A stretch of DNA of 64,000 bases, taken from assembly GCA_964019155.1 (NCBI GenBank), contig OZ025244.1, positions 4,966,419 through 5,030,418 on the forward strand. The letters are read 5' to 3'. Below are positions 27,661-38,149 of this stretch, piece after piece; position 1 is the first letter of the stretch, and the number at the start of each line of letters is the position of its first letter. Source of the DNA: Osedax fenrisi (Eukaryota; Annelida; Polychaeta; Sabellida; Siboglinidae). A model generated the notes under the pieces. The model worked only from the letters and a program-made list of their open reading frames with translations, was not told the origin of the DNA and ran no database searches. The translations under genes and the position numbers were made by a program.

Positions 27661-28199
27661 AATTGTATTGAAGTTTATTAATAATTTAGTTGTGTAGTTT
27701 TGATCCTATTATTTGGTTTACTATTATTTTTTAATATAATTGTATTATTTTGTATCTATTTTATATATATATTTTAGTTTTTTTTAAATGATAATTAGAT
27801 TACGAGGAGATTTTTAATAATATTATTGTATGTTTAATATTTTATCTAAATCATACTCTGTTCTTTATAAAGCATAGAAACTTATAAATTATTACCATAA
27901 TTGTATTATTTTAAATTAATTTTGTCTTTTATTGCATTTTATATATTTAAATTTGAATGAATGAATTATATTTATTTTACTTGTATAATATAAAAAAATT
28001 AATAATTAATACACATGGCATATGTATACAATATAATATAGTTAAATAATGAGTAAAAAAGTAATAGAATAATAAAAAAAGTAAGAACAATTTAAGAGGT
28101 AGTAGAATAATGATGATTTTTGTTTTTGTATTTCGTTGACTCTTATTCACAAATTTATCATATATTATATCGGATAGTATGGATGAATTTTCTGGCTCT
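27661..28199. other. AT-rich spacer
   Basis: Low-complexity A/T sequence, probably decayed LINE UTR. No feature could be supported. Confidence 0.5.
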
Positions 28200-28500
28200 A
28201 AATGTTACCAGTATTTATACTATTGGCGAAAGTATATTCCCTAGGTTTTGGACTTTATGAACCCACATTCGGAAAGTTGATACAACTATGGATGTTTATG
28301 TTTTATGAGTTGATGATTTATTTTAATATTTGATTTTGTACTCTTTTTAATATTCTACTATTTCTTGTTTTTAATTATATTCCTATATGATTTTTTTCTC
28401 CTCTTAATATTAAATGTGTAAAAGACTCGATAAGCTCTGCTTCTTTCTTCACCCAGGAAATCGCCAAATCTGATTTTATTATTATTATTTTCATATATAT
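28200..28500 (+). mobile_element. 3' UTR fragment resembling LINE family D
   Basis: The end (ACTCGATAAGC...CTGCTTCT...GCCAAATCTGATTTTATTATT, 28,425-28,490) parallels the 3' end of the LINE at 40,850-40,910 (TCTCGATAAGCAACACTGCT, GCCTAAATCTGATAATAATA). This supports a 5'-truncated copy with only 3' UTR. The 75-residue minus-strand ORF here is a shadow. Confidence 0.5.
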
Positions 28501-29172
28501 ATATATATAAATATATATCAGAAAATTGAAGGTTGTATTTATTACTTTGTCCTCTTATTGATATGGTTTGACAATGACTTAACATATTGTGCAGGACACA
28601 TTTCCTGCATAATTAATTCTATGAAATGTTGAATAACACAGGAAATAATATGCATCATTGCCGACTAAACTTATTATTATAAATATATAATTAGGCTGTT
28701 CAATAATAAAGATCTATGTGATGATTTATAAAAGCATATTATAATTGTAGTCATACATTAGATTATGCCGTAGGATAATATGGCATACCATAGTCATTCG
28801 TTCCATACATTATCAAAAGTATTTTTGAAATAGAAATATGGAAGAGTACTATGTTAGTCGATGTAATTTACCCTCCTGATATTAATAATTTTTTACTTGG
28901 TATTCTATGTTTTATAAAGCCTACTTGTTAATCTACTAGAGTATAGTCTACCTATTCAATATTATTCTAAGAATAATGTTACTATAGTGAGTAAGCAAGC
29001 TAAAAGTTCGGTAGTTAGATCTTTTCTTCAAGTTACTTTCATTGCAAATACGAGAATTTAGTAATTTCCATGAGTTAGGTAACTATTTTTAATACATATT
29101 TTTCAACAAAGTTCCGTGTATATTTCATTTATTGATTATTATAATTATTTAATATTCTCACCCGTAATATTA
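28501..29172. other. Unassigned AT-rich sequence
   Basis: No coding or repeat structure was recognised. A segment at 28,860-28,990 (ACCCTCCTGATATTAATAAT, AAGCCTACTTGTTAATCTAC) has the flavour of decayed minus-strand RT but is too short to assign. Confidence 0.4.
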
Positions 29173-31642
29173 TCCATTGATTGATTGATTGATACTTTAT
29201 TTAAGCAAATACATAGCCGAAAATATAATCGAAAGTATAAAGTATAAATATTTGCTAACAATAACATACGTTATAGAAATAAACAAAGAATAATACGAAA
29301 TTAAAAAATTAAAGAAATTAAAACGTTTTACAGTTACCGAAAAAATAATCGAAAATATAAATAAAATGCATTATTTTATAAGTGGCATCGAAATATTCAA
29401 TTTCTACTTTAACTTTATAGAATTCTTCTTATCTTTGTACCTTGTTTTAGTAATACATTATTAGTTATATAGTTTAATATTTAAATGTTAAATTTTAATG
29501 AATTATTAATTTTATATTATAGTATATTTGAAATATAGATAAAAAAAAACCCGAATTTTCTATAACAAAATATAATACAGAACAAACAAAAATAAAATAA
29601 TACTTCCCATTTTATCTGTAATAATAATGAATTATTAATTTTATATTATAATATATTTGAAATATAGATATAAAAACCCAAATTTTCTATAACAAAAACA
29701 CATTAAAAAAAAAACCTGAAGATATAATGCAATAATTAAGATACAAAATGAAACATAAATCAATATAAAATTATAAATTTCTGTTAAAAAAAATATGTTT
29801 GTCAAAACAGATTTTGTTTATTTTATTTTTAAAAGATGAAACAGATACAGATTTATTATATCATTATTTAATGAATTCCATATATTAACTGATCTATTAT
29901 TAATTATATTTTTAATTGTATTATCATAATTATGTATTACATTTAATTTTTTACAATTACCTCTAGTTCTACAATTATTCGATATGTTAGGAATATCAGA
30001 TATATTTATATCTGTATAATTATTTGAAATTTAAAAAATTGTAGATAGATCTATTTTTAATCTTCTAAGTTCAAGTGATTATAATTTAAAATATATCAAT
30101 CTCTCTATATATGATTTATAATTAATATTTGATGAATTTGTATATCCTACGCATCTTGTAATTAATCGTCTAGTAAATAATCTTTGCACTCTTTCAATTT
30201 GGTCTATGAGACTACGAAATTTACTAACCTTTGAAAAAAGTGACCACATTATGGATGCATATTCTAAAATTGGTCTGCAATAAATTGTATATACATTTAA
30301 TAATGCTCTAGGGGATTTTGTAGTAATGCATCTAAAAATTAAATTCAGAGAAAAATAAGATTTTTTACAAATATAATCAATATGTTTATTAAATAACAGG
30401 TTATTTTCAAATATTATTCATAAATCTTTATAAAAAGTAACGTTTTCTAATTAAATATTATTTATAAAATATTTTGATGGAGTTACCTTTCCTAAAGTCA
30501 TAACTTAACATTTTGATAATGAAATATTCAATTGCCATTTATTTGTCCATTGTGAAAATAAATAATTTTGTAAAAGAAATCTTTTACTCTCAGATGCGTA
30601 AGAAAAATATATTTTTGTATCATCGGCAAATAAATCAATATGCATTTTTGAAGAGAATATACTAGGAAGATCATTAATATATAATAAAAATAAAATTGGA
30701 CCTAAAACCGATCGTTGTGGTACTCCAGATTTTACAATAGAACTATTTGAAAAAGAATGTTCAACCCGTGTAATTTGAGATCTATTCGATAACAAATTAT
30801 AAAACCATTTTATTATTTTATTAGATATACCGTATGATTTTAATTTAAATAATAGTTTTTCATGAGAAACAACATCAAAAGCTTTTGCAAAATCAATATA
30901 TATATATTATATCTACACATTTTTTTTATTATTCAATTCATTATACCAAAATTTTAAACATTTTGTTAATTGTAATTCTGTGGATTTTCCACTTATAAAA
31001 GCATATTGATATTTTATTAATAAATCTTAAATTAATAAATTAATTATATTTTAAATAAAAAAATAATTGTTTAGAAAGAATACGTTCTAATACTCTACAC
31101 ATTACACATGTTGTTGAAATATGCCTATAGTTATTTGAATTTGATGGTTCACCCTTTTTAAAAATTGGTGTGATTATAGATTTTTTACAAATTTTCGGTA
31201 TATTTCCCGATAATAAAGATGAATTAAAAATAATATATAAAGGCCTACACAATTTATTAGATAATAATTCTAACATAGAAGATGGTATCCCATCAGTTCC
31301 GAAAGTATGTGTAATTTTTATTCTATTTAAAAATATTTTAATTATTACAAGATTTAAATCAATATTATCAAATTTTTGTTTAGTTAAATTATAAAATTCG
31401 GATAAATTTCCATTATCATTTTGTTGAATTGAACTAAAATATGAAGTTAACGTATTTGCTTTGTCGAGATCTGAAAATAAAATATTATTATTTGATATAT
31501 CAATTAGAGGAGATACTCCAGATTTTAAATTTTGTCTTTTTTTCAGAAATTTATAAAACTTTAATTTATTTTTTGAATTAATTGCATTAATATCTCTCTT
31601 AAAATTTAAAGATTCTAATTCTTTGGATACTATTTTCCATTG
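29173..31642 (-). mobile_element. LINE family F (Jockey/CR1-like), RT plus 3' UTR
   Basis: On the minus strand the element runs from an RT linker (KIVSKELESLNFKRDINA near 31,630) through IITPIFKKGEPSNSNNYRHI, a KAFDVVSHEKLL-type motif near 30,870, SGVPQRSVLGPILFLLYIND and intact LFADDTKIYF, to a C-terminal IWNSLNNDIINKSV segment near 29,870. A roughly 600-bp 3' UTR (29,770-29,190) contains two tandem copies of an approximately 125-bp unit and ends in a (AATC)n tail. TCCATTG flanks both sides (29,173-29,179 and 31,636-31,642), a possible 7-bp TSD. Frames are broken at several points. The 3' UTR recurs on the plus strand at 59.4-60.0 kb. Confidence 0.82.
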
Positions 31643-31879
31643 CAGGTGATTAATCAGTCTTTAGTACTTAATCTCTATTTCTACATCTGATATAAGTAAT
31701 AAGTAATAAGTATAAGTATAAGTAATGAATACTCCTTATATAACGTGTATTTATTTAATTTTTATTGATGCTGATTTTATTTAAACACTAATTTAATTAT
31801 AAAATTATTATAATGTGAAAAAATACAATAAAGTAAGTAATTGTTACAGACAAGTATATAACTTATCCACAACGAATAT
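31643..31879. other. Spacer with AAGTATAAGTAAT repeats
   Basis: A short run of TAAGTAATAAGTATAAGT units at 31,695-31,728, otherwise AT-rich sequence. Confidence 0.5.
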
Positions 31880-32720
31880 ATTTGAAGTTCAGATATCATA
31901 AACAATGAGGTACTTTTTTAGTTTATGTTTGAAAGTATTCGTTGATGTATTAATGGTTTTGAGATATGGAGTGAGTTGATTCCAATGGAGGCTGGCGCAA
32001 ACAGAGTAGCGACGCTTCCTAAATTTGTTGGCTAAAGGATGGTTCAGTCCGTATAGTTAGAGGATCGTAGGTGACGTGGTGTAGTATGTAGAGTAATTAG
32101 TCGAAATGGTGTTCAGATTGTTTAGTCAGTAGAGAGGAATATAGAATGGATATTAATTTAAGTTTAGCCATTTTTGTTGCGGATGGCCAGTTAAGTTGTA
32201 TTCGTAGGTCAATTATACTTGTAGGGTAGTCAGTTTTTTAGTCGGTAGATTAATCTAAGTGATATATTAGTTTAGCGGTCGATGGTTTTAAAGTATTTAT
32301 TGTGAGACGAAAGTAGTATAGGTATGCAGTTGAACACTGCCAGTAGTGTAGTCGAGTGATCAATAAAGTCTGGGTAATAGTTGTTAAACTAAGTGCGGTG
32401 GATGTTGTGATTTAAGGACGTATTTTTTTATATTTAATACATGGTTGAAATTGGAGGATTTTAAGGTTGATATGAGTTTAACAAATATTAATGTATTATT
32501 AATATGGAAGCCTAGATATTTTATTGTAATAGAAGGAGGGATTAAGGTATGAACTAGATACATGTTTTGTTAATATTAATAGAATAGGTTCTGTAGGTGA
32601 TGTATTGTTGATTGTTAAAAAGGTAGAATTGATGGGATGATTATAGAGGTCCTAACAGTATTATGTCCATATACGTAGCATTTTTACATCACCTATAGAA
32701 AGGGTGAATGTGTATTATAT
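31880..32720 (-). mobile_element. Decayed L2-like LINE, C-terminal RT region
   Basis: Minus-strand translation near 32,045-31,900 gives LANKFRKRRYSVCASLHWNQ, then LTPYLKTINTSTNTFKHKLK, the usual end of L2/CR1 ORF2. Upstream pieces (YLYYFRLTINTLKPS, AKLIYHLD) are separated by frameshifts. The frames are broken throughout, so this is an old copy. Confidence 0.7.
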
Positions 32721-33436
32721 ACAAGTGGGTGTTATTTAGTATACGATGATGTTCTTTTGAAGTTATCTGTCCTTGACGTGTGTGTACGTATTTAAGATTG
32801 TTTACTATTATTATTTCACATGTTGACGCTCTTTAGTACCAATCAATGTATAGCTTTATATGTTTCAGTCTCTTGCTAATTTATCTGTCTGTATTTCTCA
32901 TATTCATATTTTATTTCAGAGATAACGAAATTCACTAGTAGTCCTATAGAATATATATATTTCACGTTAGGGTAAATTAGCATAATTTACCCTATAATGT
33001 AAATTTACCATATTGAGTAAATAACGCTAATATACAATTTACCCATACAATTCATATATTTAAACGTTGTGGAGTGTGTCGTTATGGAATAAATCGTTAT
33101 TGAATCAAGTGTTCTTACGAAGTTGTATTATTTAATACGTAACAAGATTATATTTTGTGGCAAATTCAAGTAATATTACTCAAATAATATATATTATTCC
33201 TCTAGAGTAAATATTAACTATTTTAAATGTCCCTACATCATATTTTCATTTTATTTGATAGAATATATAGATATAATAATAATATATTACTGGTTATTAT
33301 TTTGTAGTTATTCTAGATTATATATATATATATATATATATATATACAAGATACATTCTCTATCCATAGAATTACCATGATGTATATACATACATTTGAT
33401 AATAATATATATATATATATATATTAATATAAATAA
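32721..33436. other. Spacer with small inverted repeats
   Basis: No gene seen. At 32,968-33,050 GGGTAAATTAGCATAATTTA (then CCC) is an imperfect palindrome and related TAAATTTACC words follow. (TA)n tracts lie at about 33,319-33,346 and 33,407-33,423. Confidence 0.5.
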
Positions 33437-33733
33437 CTGCCTGTGTGGCTCAGTGGCTAAGGTGTCAGACACACAAGCAGTAGGACACGGGTTCGACCCT
33501 AGTCCGGACCATTAATTAATTTTATAAAATGGGTCTTAAAATATTATTTAGAAGTGATCTTATATAATTGTGTATAAATAAATGATCGGCTCTCGTTAAA
33601 ACCATGGATGCCTTAACATGAGAGCGGCTTCGAAGGGACATTAGAGCCATATATGGTTATAAGTGAAAACTTCATCTAAGTTCCTGGATGGGATGAAAGG
33701 ACTCCACCAAATAAAATAACAATAACAATAACA
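33437..33733 (+). mobile_element. Full-length tRNA-derived SINE
   Basis: A tRNA-like head has A box TGGCTCAGTGG (33,446-33,456) and B box GGTTCGACCCT (33,490-33,500), the bipartite RNA polymerase III promoter, ending TCCGGACCA. The family body follows (AAATGATCGGCTCTCGTT, AACATGAGAGCGGCTTCGAA, CTTCATCTAAGTTCCTGGAT) with the tail (AACAAT)n. The 5' and 3' acceptor sequences do not pair, so it is not a functional tRNA gene. Other copies are at 7.6, 15.3, 48.2 and 52.8 kb. Its LINE partner was not identified. Confidence 0.92.
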
Positions 33734-33879
33734 CTATATATAATCTAGAGTATTCACAAAACAATAACCAGTAATAGATAATTATTCTATCTATGTTAAT
33801 AATCTCCATAGATAAAATTGACTACATATAGGATACACGATTAAAAAATTACATAATAAATAATTACAATAGATTAGGC

Positions 33880-34010
33880 AGTGAAAGTTATAGAGTGTTT
33901 ACACCAATTCCGTTTTTCATTGCTTACGTGAAACCGTACAGAAAGTGAATAATTGTCAGAACATTTTCTGTAACAGATTTTTAAGTGTTCATATCAATTC
34001 CTATTTTGTA
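33880..34010. repeat. Dispersed repeat, copy 1
   Basis: Contains CCGTTTTTCATTGCTTACGT and ACAGAAAGTGAATAATT, which recur in inverse orientation at about 42,770-42,845 with similar flanks (TTTCTGTA words). Its nature is unknown and it lies just 5' of the RTE-like LINE. Confidence 0.55.
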
Positions 34011-34108
34011 CGTAAGGGTAAACATATATCGCCACTTATATTGAATTTTGAACTGTTAATCATATTAAATCTACATTTACATACATACATATATATATAT
34101 TTATTGAC

Positions 34109-34148
<40 letters not shown>

Positions 34149-34151
<3 letters not shown>

Positions 34152-35095
34152 AAAAAAACCGGAGTAAGACAAGGATGTCTTCTCTCACCTACTTTATTTA
34201 ATATATTCCTAGAAGATATAATGAACGACGCGCTAAGCAATCATACTGGTTCAATAAAGATAAATGGCCGAAATATAACAAATCTCCGCTTTGCTGATTA
34301 TATAGATGGTTTAGCTGGCTCGGAAGAAGAACTAATAAATTTAACTGAGTGTCTTTTTAAATCAGCAAATAGATTTGGAATGGAAATAAATCCTTCTAAA
34401 ACTAAGCTTATGTTAAACGACGACAATTGTCAACCAAACATTGATATTCATGGCGAAATAATTGAGACCGTAAAAAGCTTCAAATATCTAGGATCAATCA
34501 TAAACGAAAATGGATCAAGAAAAGAAATCCTATCAAGAGCGGCACAAGCAAGTCAAGCATATAGCAATCTAAAGATAATATGGAATGATAAAGACATACG
34601 TCTAAAGTACAAGTTAAAACTCATGGACTCTCTTGTCAACTCGATATTCCTGTATGCATGTGAAACATGGACTCTAACTGCTGAACTCGAGAAAAGAATA
34701 CTAGCATTCGAAATGAAGAACATCAGAAAATTACTCGGTATAACATACCTTGATAGAGTTACTAATCTAGAAATAATAGACCGAATATCATCATCATTAA
34801 CAAGCCCCTTCACCGATATCCTCACAACAGTTAAAAGGAGAAAACTGAAATGGTATGGACACGTGACCAGATGCGATGGACTTGCCAAGATAATCCTTCA
34901 GGGTAATGTCGAAGGTAAAAGATCCCGTGGACGTCCAAAAAAACAATGGATAGATAATATAAAAGAATGGACCGGAAAAGGCTTCAATGAACTAAATGAA
35001 ATTGTATATGACCGGAAGAAGTGGAGAAAATTTTGTTTCAACGTGACACGCCCCCACGGCTCAACAGGCTAAGGGACAAAGGTAACAAGGTAATA
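34149..35095 (+). mobile_element. RTE-like LINE, 5' truncated, open reading frame kept
   Basis: The frame to the stop at 35,070-35,072 is open from the truncation point. It encodes the RT palm and C-terminus: KTGVRQGCLLSPTLFNIFLE, NLRFADYIDGLAGSEEEL, MEINPSKTKLML, FKYLGSIINENGS, YACETWTL and the conserved KWYGHVTR...GKRSRGRPKKQWIDNI end typical of RTE-type elements. The catalytic FADD has become FADY, so polymerase activity is predicted to be lost. The 5' end joins a (TA)n tract at 34,109-34,148, which is why the ORF reads back into Tyr-Ile repeats. The 3' UTR is very short (ACAAAGGTAACAAGGTAAT). The lack of stops suggests a young copy. Confidence 0.85.
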
Positions 35096-35249
35096 TATAT
35101 AATTATATATGATTCTTAATAAATTAATTCAATCTTCATACCACACAGCTTATCAGCTTAGTCACTTTCATAAATATTTGTATACATATTTATTTTGATT
35201 ATATTTATACTATATACTTTTATTTTATTTATTAAATATATATAAATAT

Positions 35250-37815
35250 TTTTTTTTTAATGAATTTTCTGAACTTGTTATTAATTCGAATATATATAAT
35301 ACTATATTTGTGGGTGATTTTAATTTCCATTATGGTTCTTTAATATCGCCTCATCTTGAATTCAAATCTTGAATTAATTCTTTATCGCTTAAACAACATA
35401 TCCTATGTAAAACCCATTACTTAGGAAATACGTTAGACTTAGATTTAACAAATTCAGATTCAGATATTATATATGGTATACAAATTAAATATAAATTATT
35501 AAATGATCATTTCACTATTACCTTCCGATTGAAATTATCTTATATCAAAATAAAACGCGCTCTCATTAATTATAGATACCTTAAAACATTGAACATTAAT
35601 GATTTTCTAATGAAATTATCAATTCACTTTCAAATTGTAATCTAAATCTTGATTAATTCAATAGTTCTATTTTAAATTTATTAGATACCTATTCACCTAT
35701 TAAGAGATTTTTAGTTAGCTTTTTAGTTACCTACAATACATGATAATTGTCCAATGTTTAATAGTGAATTGCATAAAATAAAAAGACATTTACGAAAACT
35801 TGAAAACTTATATAAAATTAAATCTTCAAATGAAAAATATACTACATTTGTTAAATATTGGAATTTTTTATAGATCATCTATTCTAATTACTAAAAAAAA
35901 GTATTATTATAATACTTTTAGTTCTTTTGAAAATAATACTAGAAATATATTCTTTTATAAACTCCTTAATTAAAACAGAGTCAGTTATATGTCCTACTCT
36001 ACCTATTTAATATTATGTTCTAATTTTTATATTTTTTTTCAGGATAAGGTTTCAAATATTATTTCTAAAATTAAGCTTATAATATATAATGTGGCTTTTA
36101 TTCCTTTATGTTATGATATTTCAATTGGGTGATGTGTATATTTTGACTCTTTTTATTCTACTTCTTTCTCTGAAGTGTTAGATCTTATGTTGACTTCTAA
36201 ATAGTATTCTCCTATCGATCCATTACCTCTATCTCTTTTTCATAAGATTGCTTTTATACTAACTCCATTTATTTTAAATATTATTAATATTTATCTCCAT
36301 TTATCTCCATATGGTATTGTACCTTAATCTTTAAAACATGCTATAATACAATCTATTCTAAAGAAACCAGGATTAGATATTGAGTGTTTATCTAATTATA
36401 TACCAATATCCCAATTACCTTTTATAAGTAAAATATTGGAAAGAATAGTTTCCAAGCAATTAATCAATTATCTAAATACAAATTCATTAGTTGATACTAG
36501 ATAAATTGCATATAGGAAGTTTCATACTCCTGAAACACTTCTTCTTACTATTCTTGATGATTTTCTTAAGCTTGATAATAATTATAATATACAGCTTATT
36601 TTATTAGATCTATCTGCGGCATTCGATACTATTGATCATTCTATTTTAATTAAACGTCTTAATGATATTCGTATTGTAGGTATTCTTCTAGCTTGGGTTA
36701 AATCTTACTTATCTGAAAGAACATTTTATATAAATATTGATAACCATTATTCATCTACTTGTAAAATGTATTATGGAGTGCCTCAAGGTTCAGTATTAGG
36801 GCCATTACTATTTTCTCTGTATATCTTACCTCTTAAATATTATATCTATTTTCCATCTGTGATATATCCATTTTTACTGATATTCAATTGTATATTGAGC
36901 TTCCAGTAATAGCCAATTCATCTGATAATGTAGCTCTGATTGATTGTATTAATATGGTTAAAAATTGGTTTTTACAAAATAGCTTAATGTTGAATATGAA
37001 TAAAACTAAATTTCTACATATATCTAGAACATCATCAATCTTTCCTTCTATTATCATTAATTCTATCACAATTGTTCCTTGCAATAATTTAAAAACCTTG
37101 GTTTTATTTTTGATGATAACCTACATTTCTCCTATCAGATAGCTAAATGTGTGTAAATCAACTAATTATCAATTATATAAAATACGATCAATAAGGACAT
37201 TTTTACCTTTTAGAATTTCTAAAATGTTAATAAAATCATTAGTTATGTCACGTATAAATTAGTTTTGTTCTCTATATTATGGCCTTCCTGCTACTTATAC
37301 TAAATCCATAGATATAATCATTAGATAATCGATAAGAGTTTTACATCATGTAACATTATATGACCATAAATCAGTCAATTGTCACTTAGTTAATTCTAAA
37401 TGGTTAAATATATATCAGAGATCTACCTTCAGCTATTTAAAACTAATTTTTAAGGTACTGAAGAATCGTCATCCGAGTTATTTAAATGATCTCCTACAAT
37501 TCAGAGTTTACAACAAATCTAAGAAACGCGTCTACTCTGTTATTACAAAAGAGGAATTACAAGCTACCAATATATGGAAAACGTTCTTTCAGTATAGCTG
37601 CAGCCGATCTATAGAATGCGCTACCTGTAAGATTAAGAATTAATGTCAATTATTCGTATTTTAAATATAATTCATTGTTATTAATTCGTACAAATTAATT
37701 TAATTATTTTCAACTGATTTATATTTGTTTGTGTATTTTGTTATTTTATATTTTTTTTACACAATAGAGAACGTCTAACGTTATTTTTGTATCTAAATAA
37801 ACATTCATTCATTCA
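35250..37815 (+). mobile_element. LINE family C, decayed copy with (ATTC)n tail
   Basis: Plus strand. The endonuclease piece TIFVGDFNFHYGSLIS lies at about 35,305, followed by RT with LSNYIPISQLPFISKILERI, LILLDLSAAFDTIDHSILIK, YYGVPQGSVLGPLLFSLYIL, then a decayed YADD region near 36,875 and WFLQNSLMLNMNKTKFL. The C-terminal part ends near 37,640. The 3' UTR ends in ATTCATTCATTCATTCATA at 37,797-37,815. Many stops are present. A second copy of the 5' half is at 41.4-42.7 kb. Confidence 0.82.
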
Positions 37816-38149
37816 TTCATATATGTGTTAATTTATTTATATAATTATATTTTATATTAATTATTAGATTATTAGTTAAATAAATAAATGTAATTTTTAG
37901 ATATACTATTTTACCTATTTTTAATTTAAATACAAATATTGATTTTTAATTAAAGTACATTATTTGTATATTAATTCTATTTATACTTGAATATATATAT
38001 TTTTTTTTTATTATAAATATTCTATTCAATATATATTTAATTTTATTTAATTGCATTAATGCATAATATATTTATTGTCTTAATAATAATCTATTTAATT
38101 TATGACAATTTTAAAATAAGCACGCAGAGACACACGTCGTATGTATACG
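37816..38149. other. AT-rich spacer
   Basis: Low-complexity A/T sequence. No gene or clear repeat. Confidence 0.5.

Noticed and set aside
32968..33050. Palindromic GGGTAAATT words as a regulatory operator
   Set aside because: Short and imperfect, in AT-rich spacer with no gene nearby; expected at some rate by chance.
33437..33512. Functional tRNA gene
   Set aside because: A and B boxes are present but the acceptor ends do not pair, and the sequence continues into a body shared by other copies; it is a SINE head.
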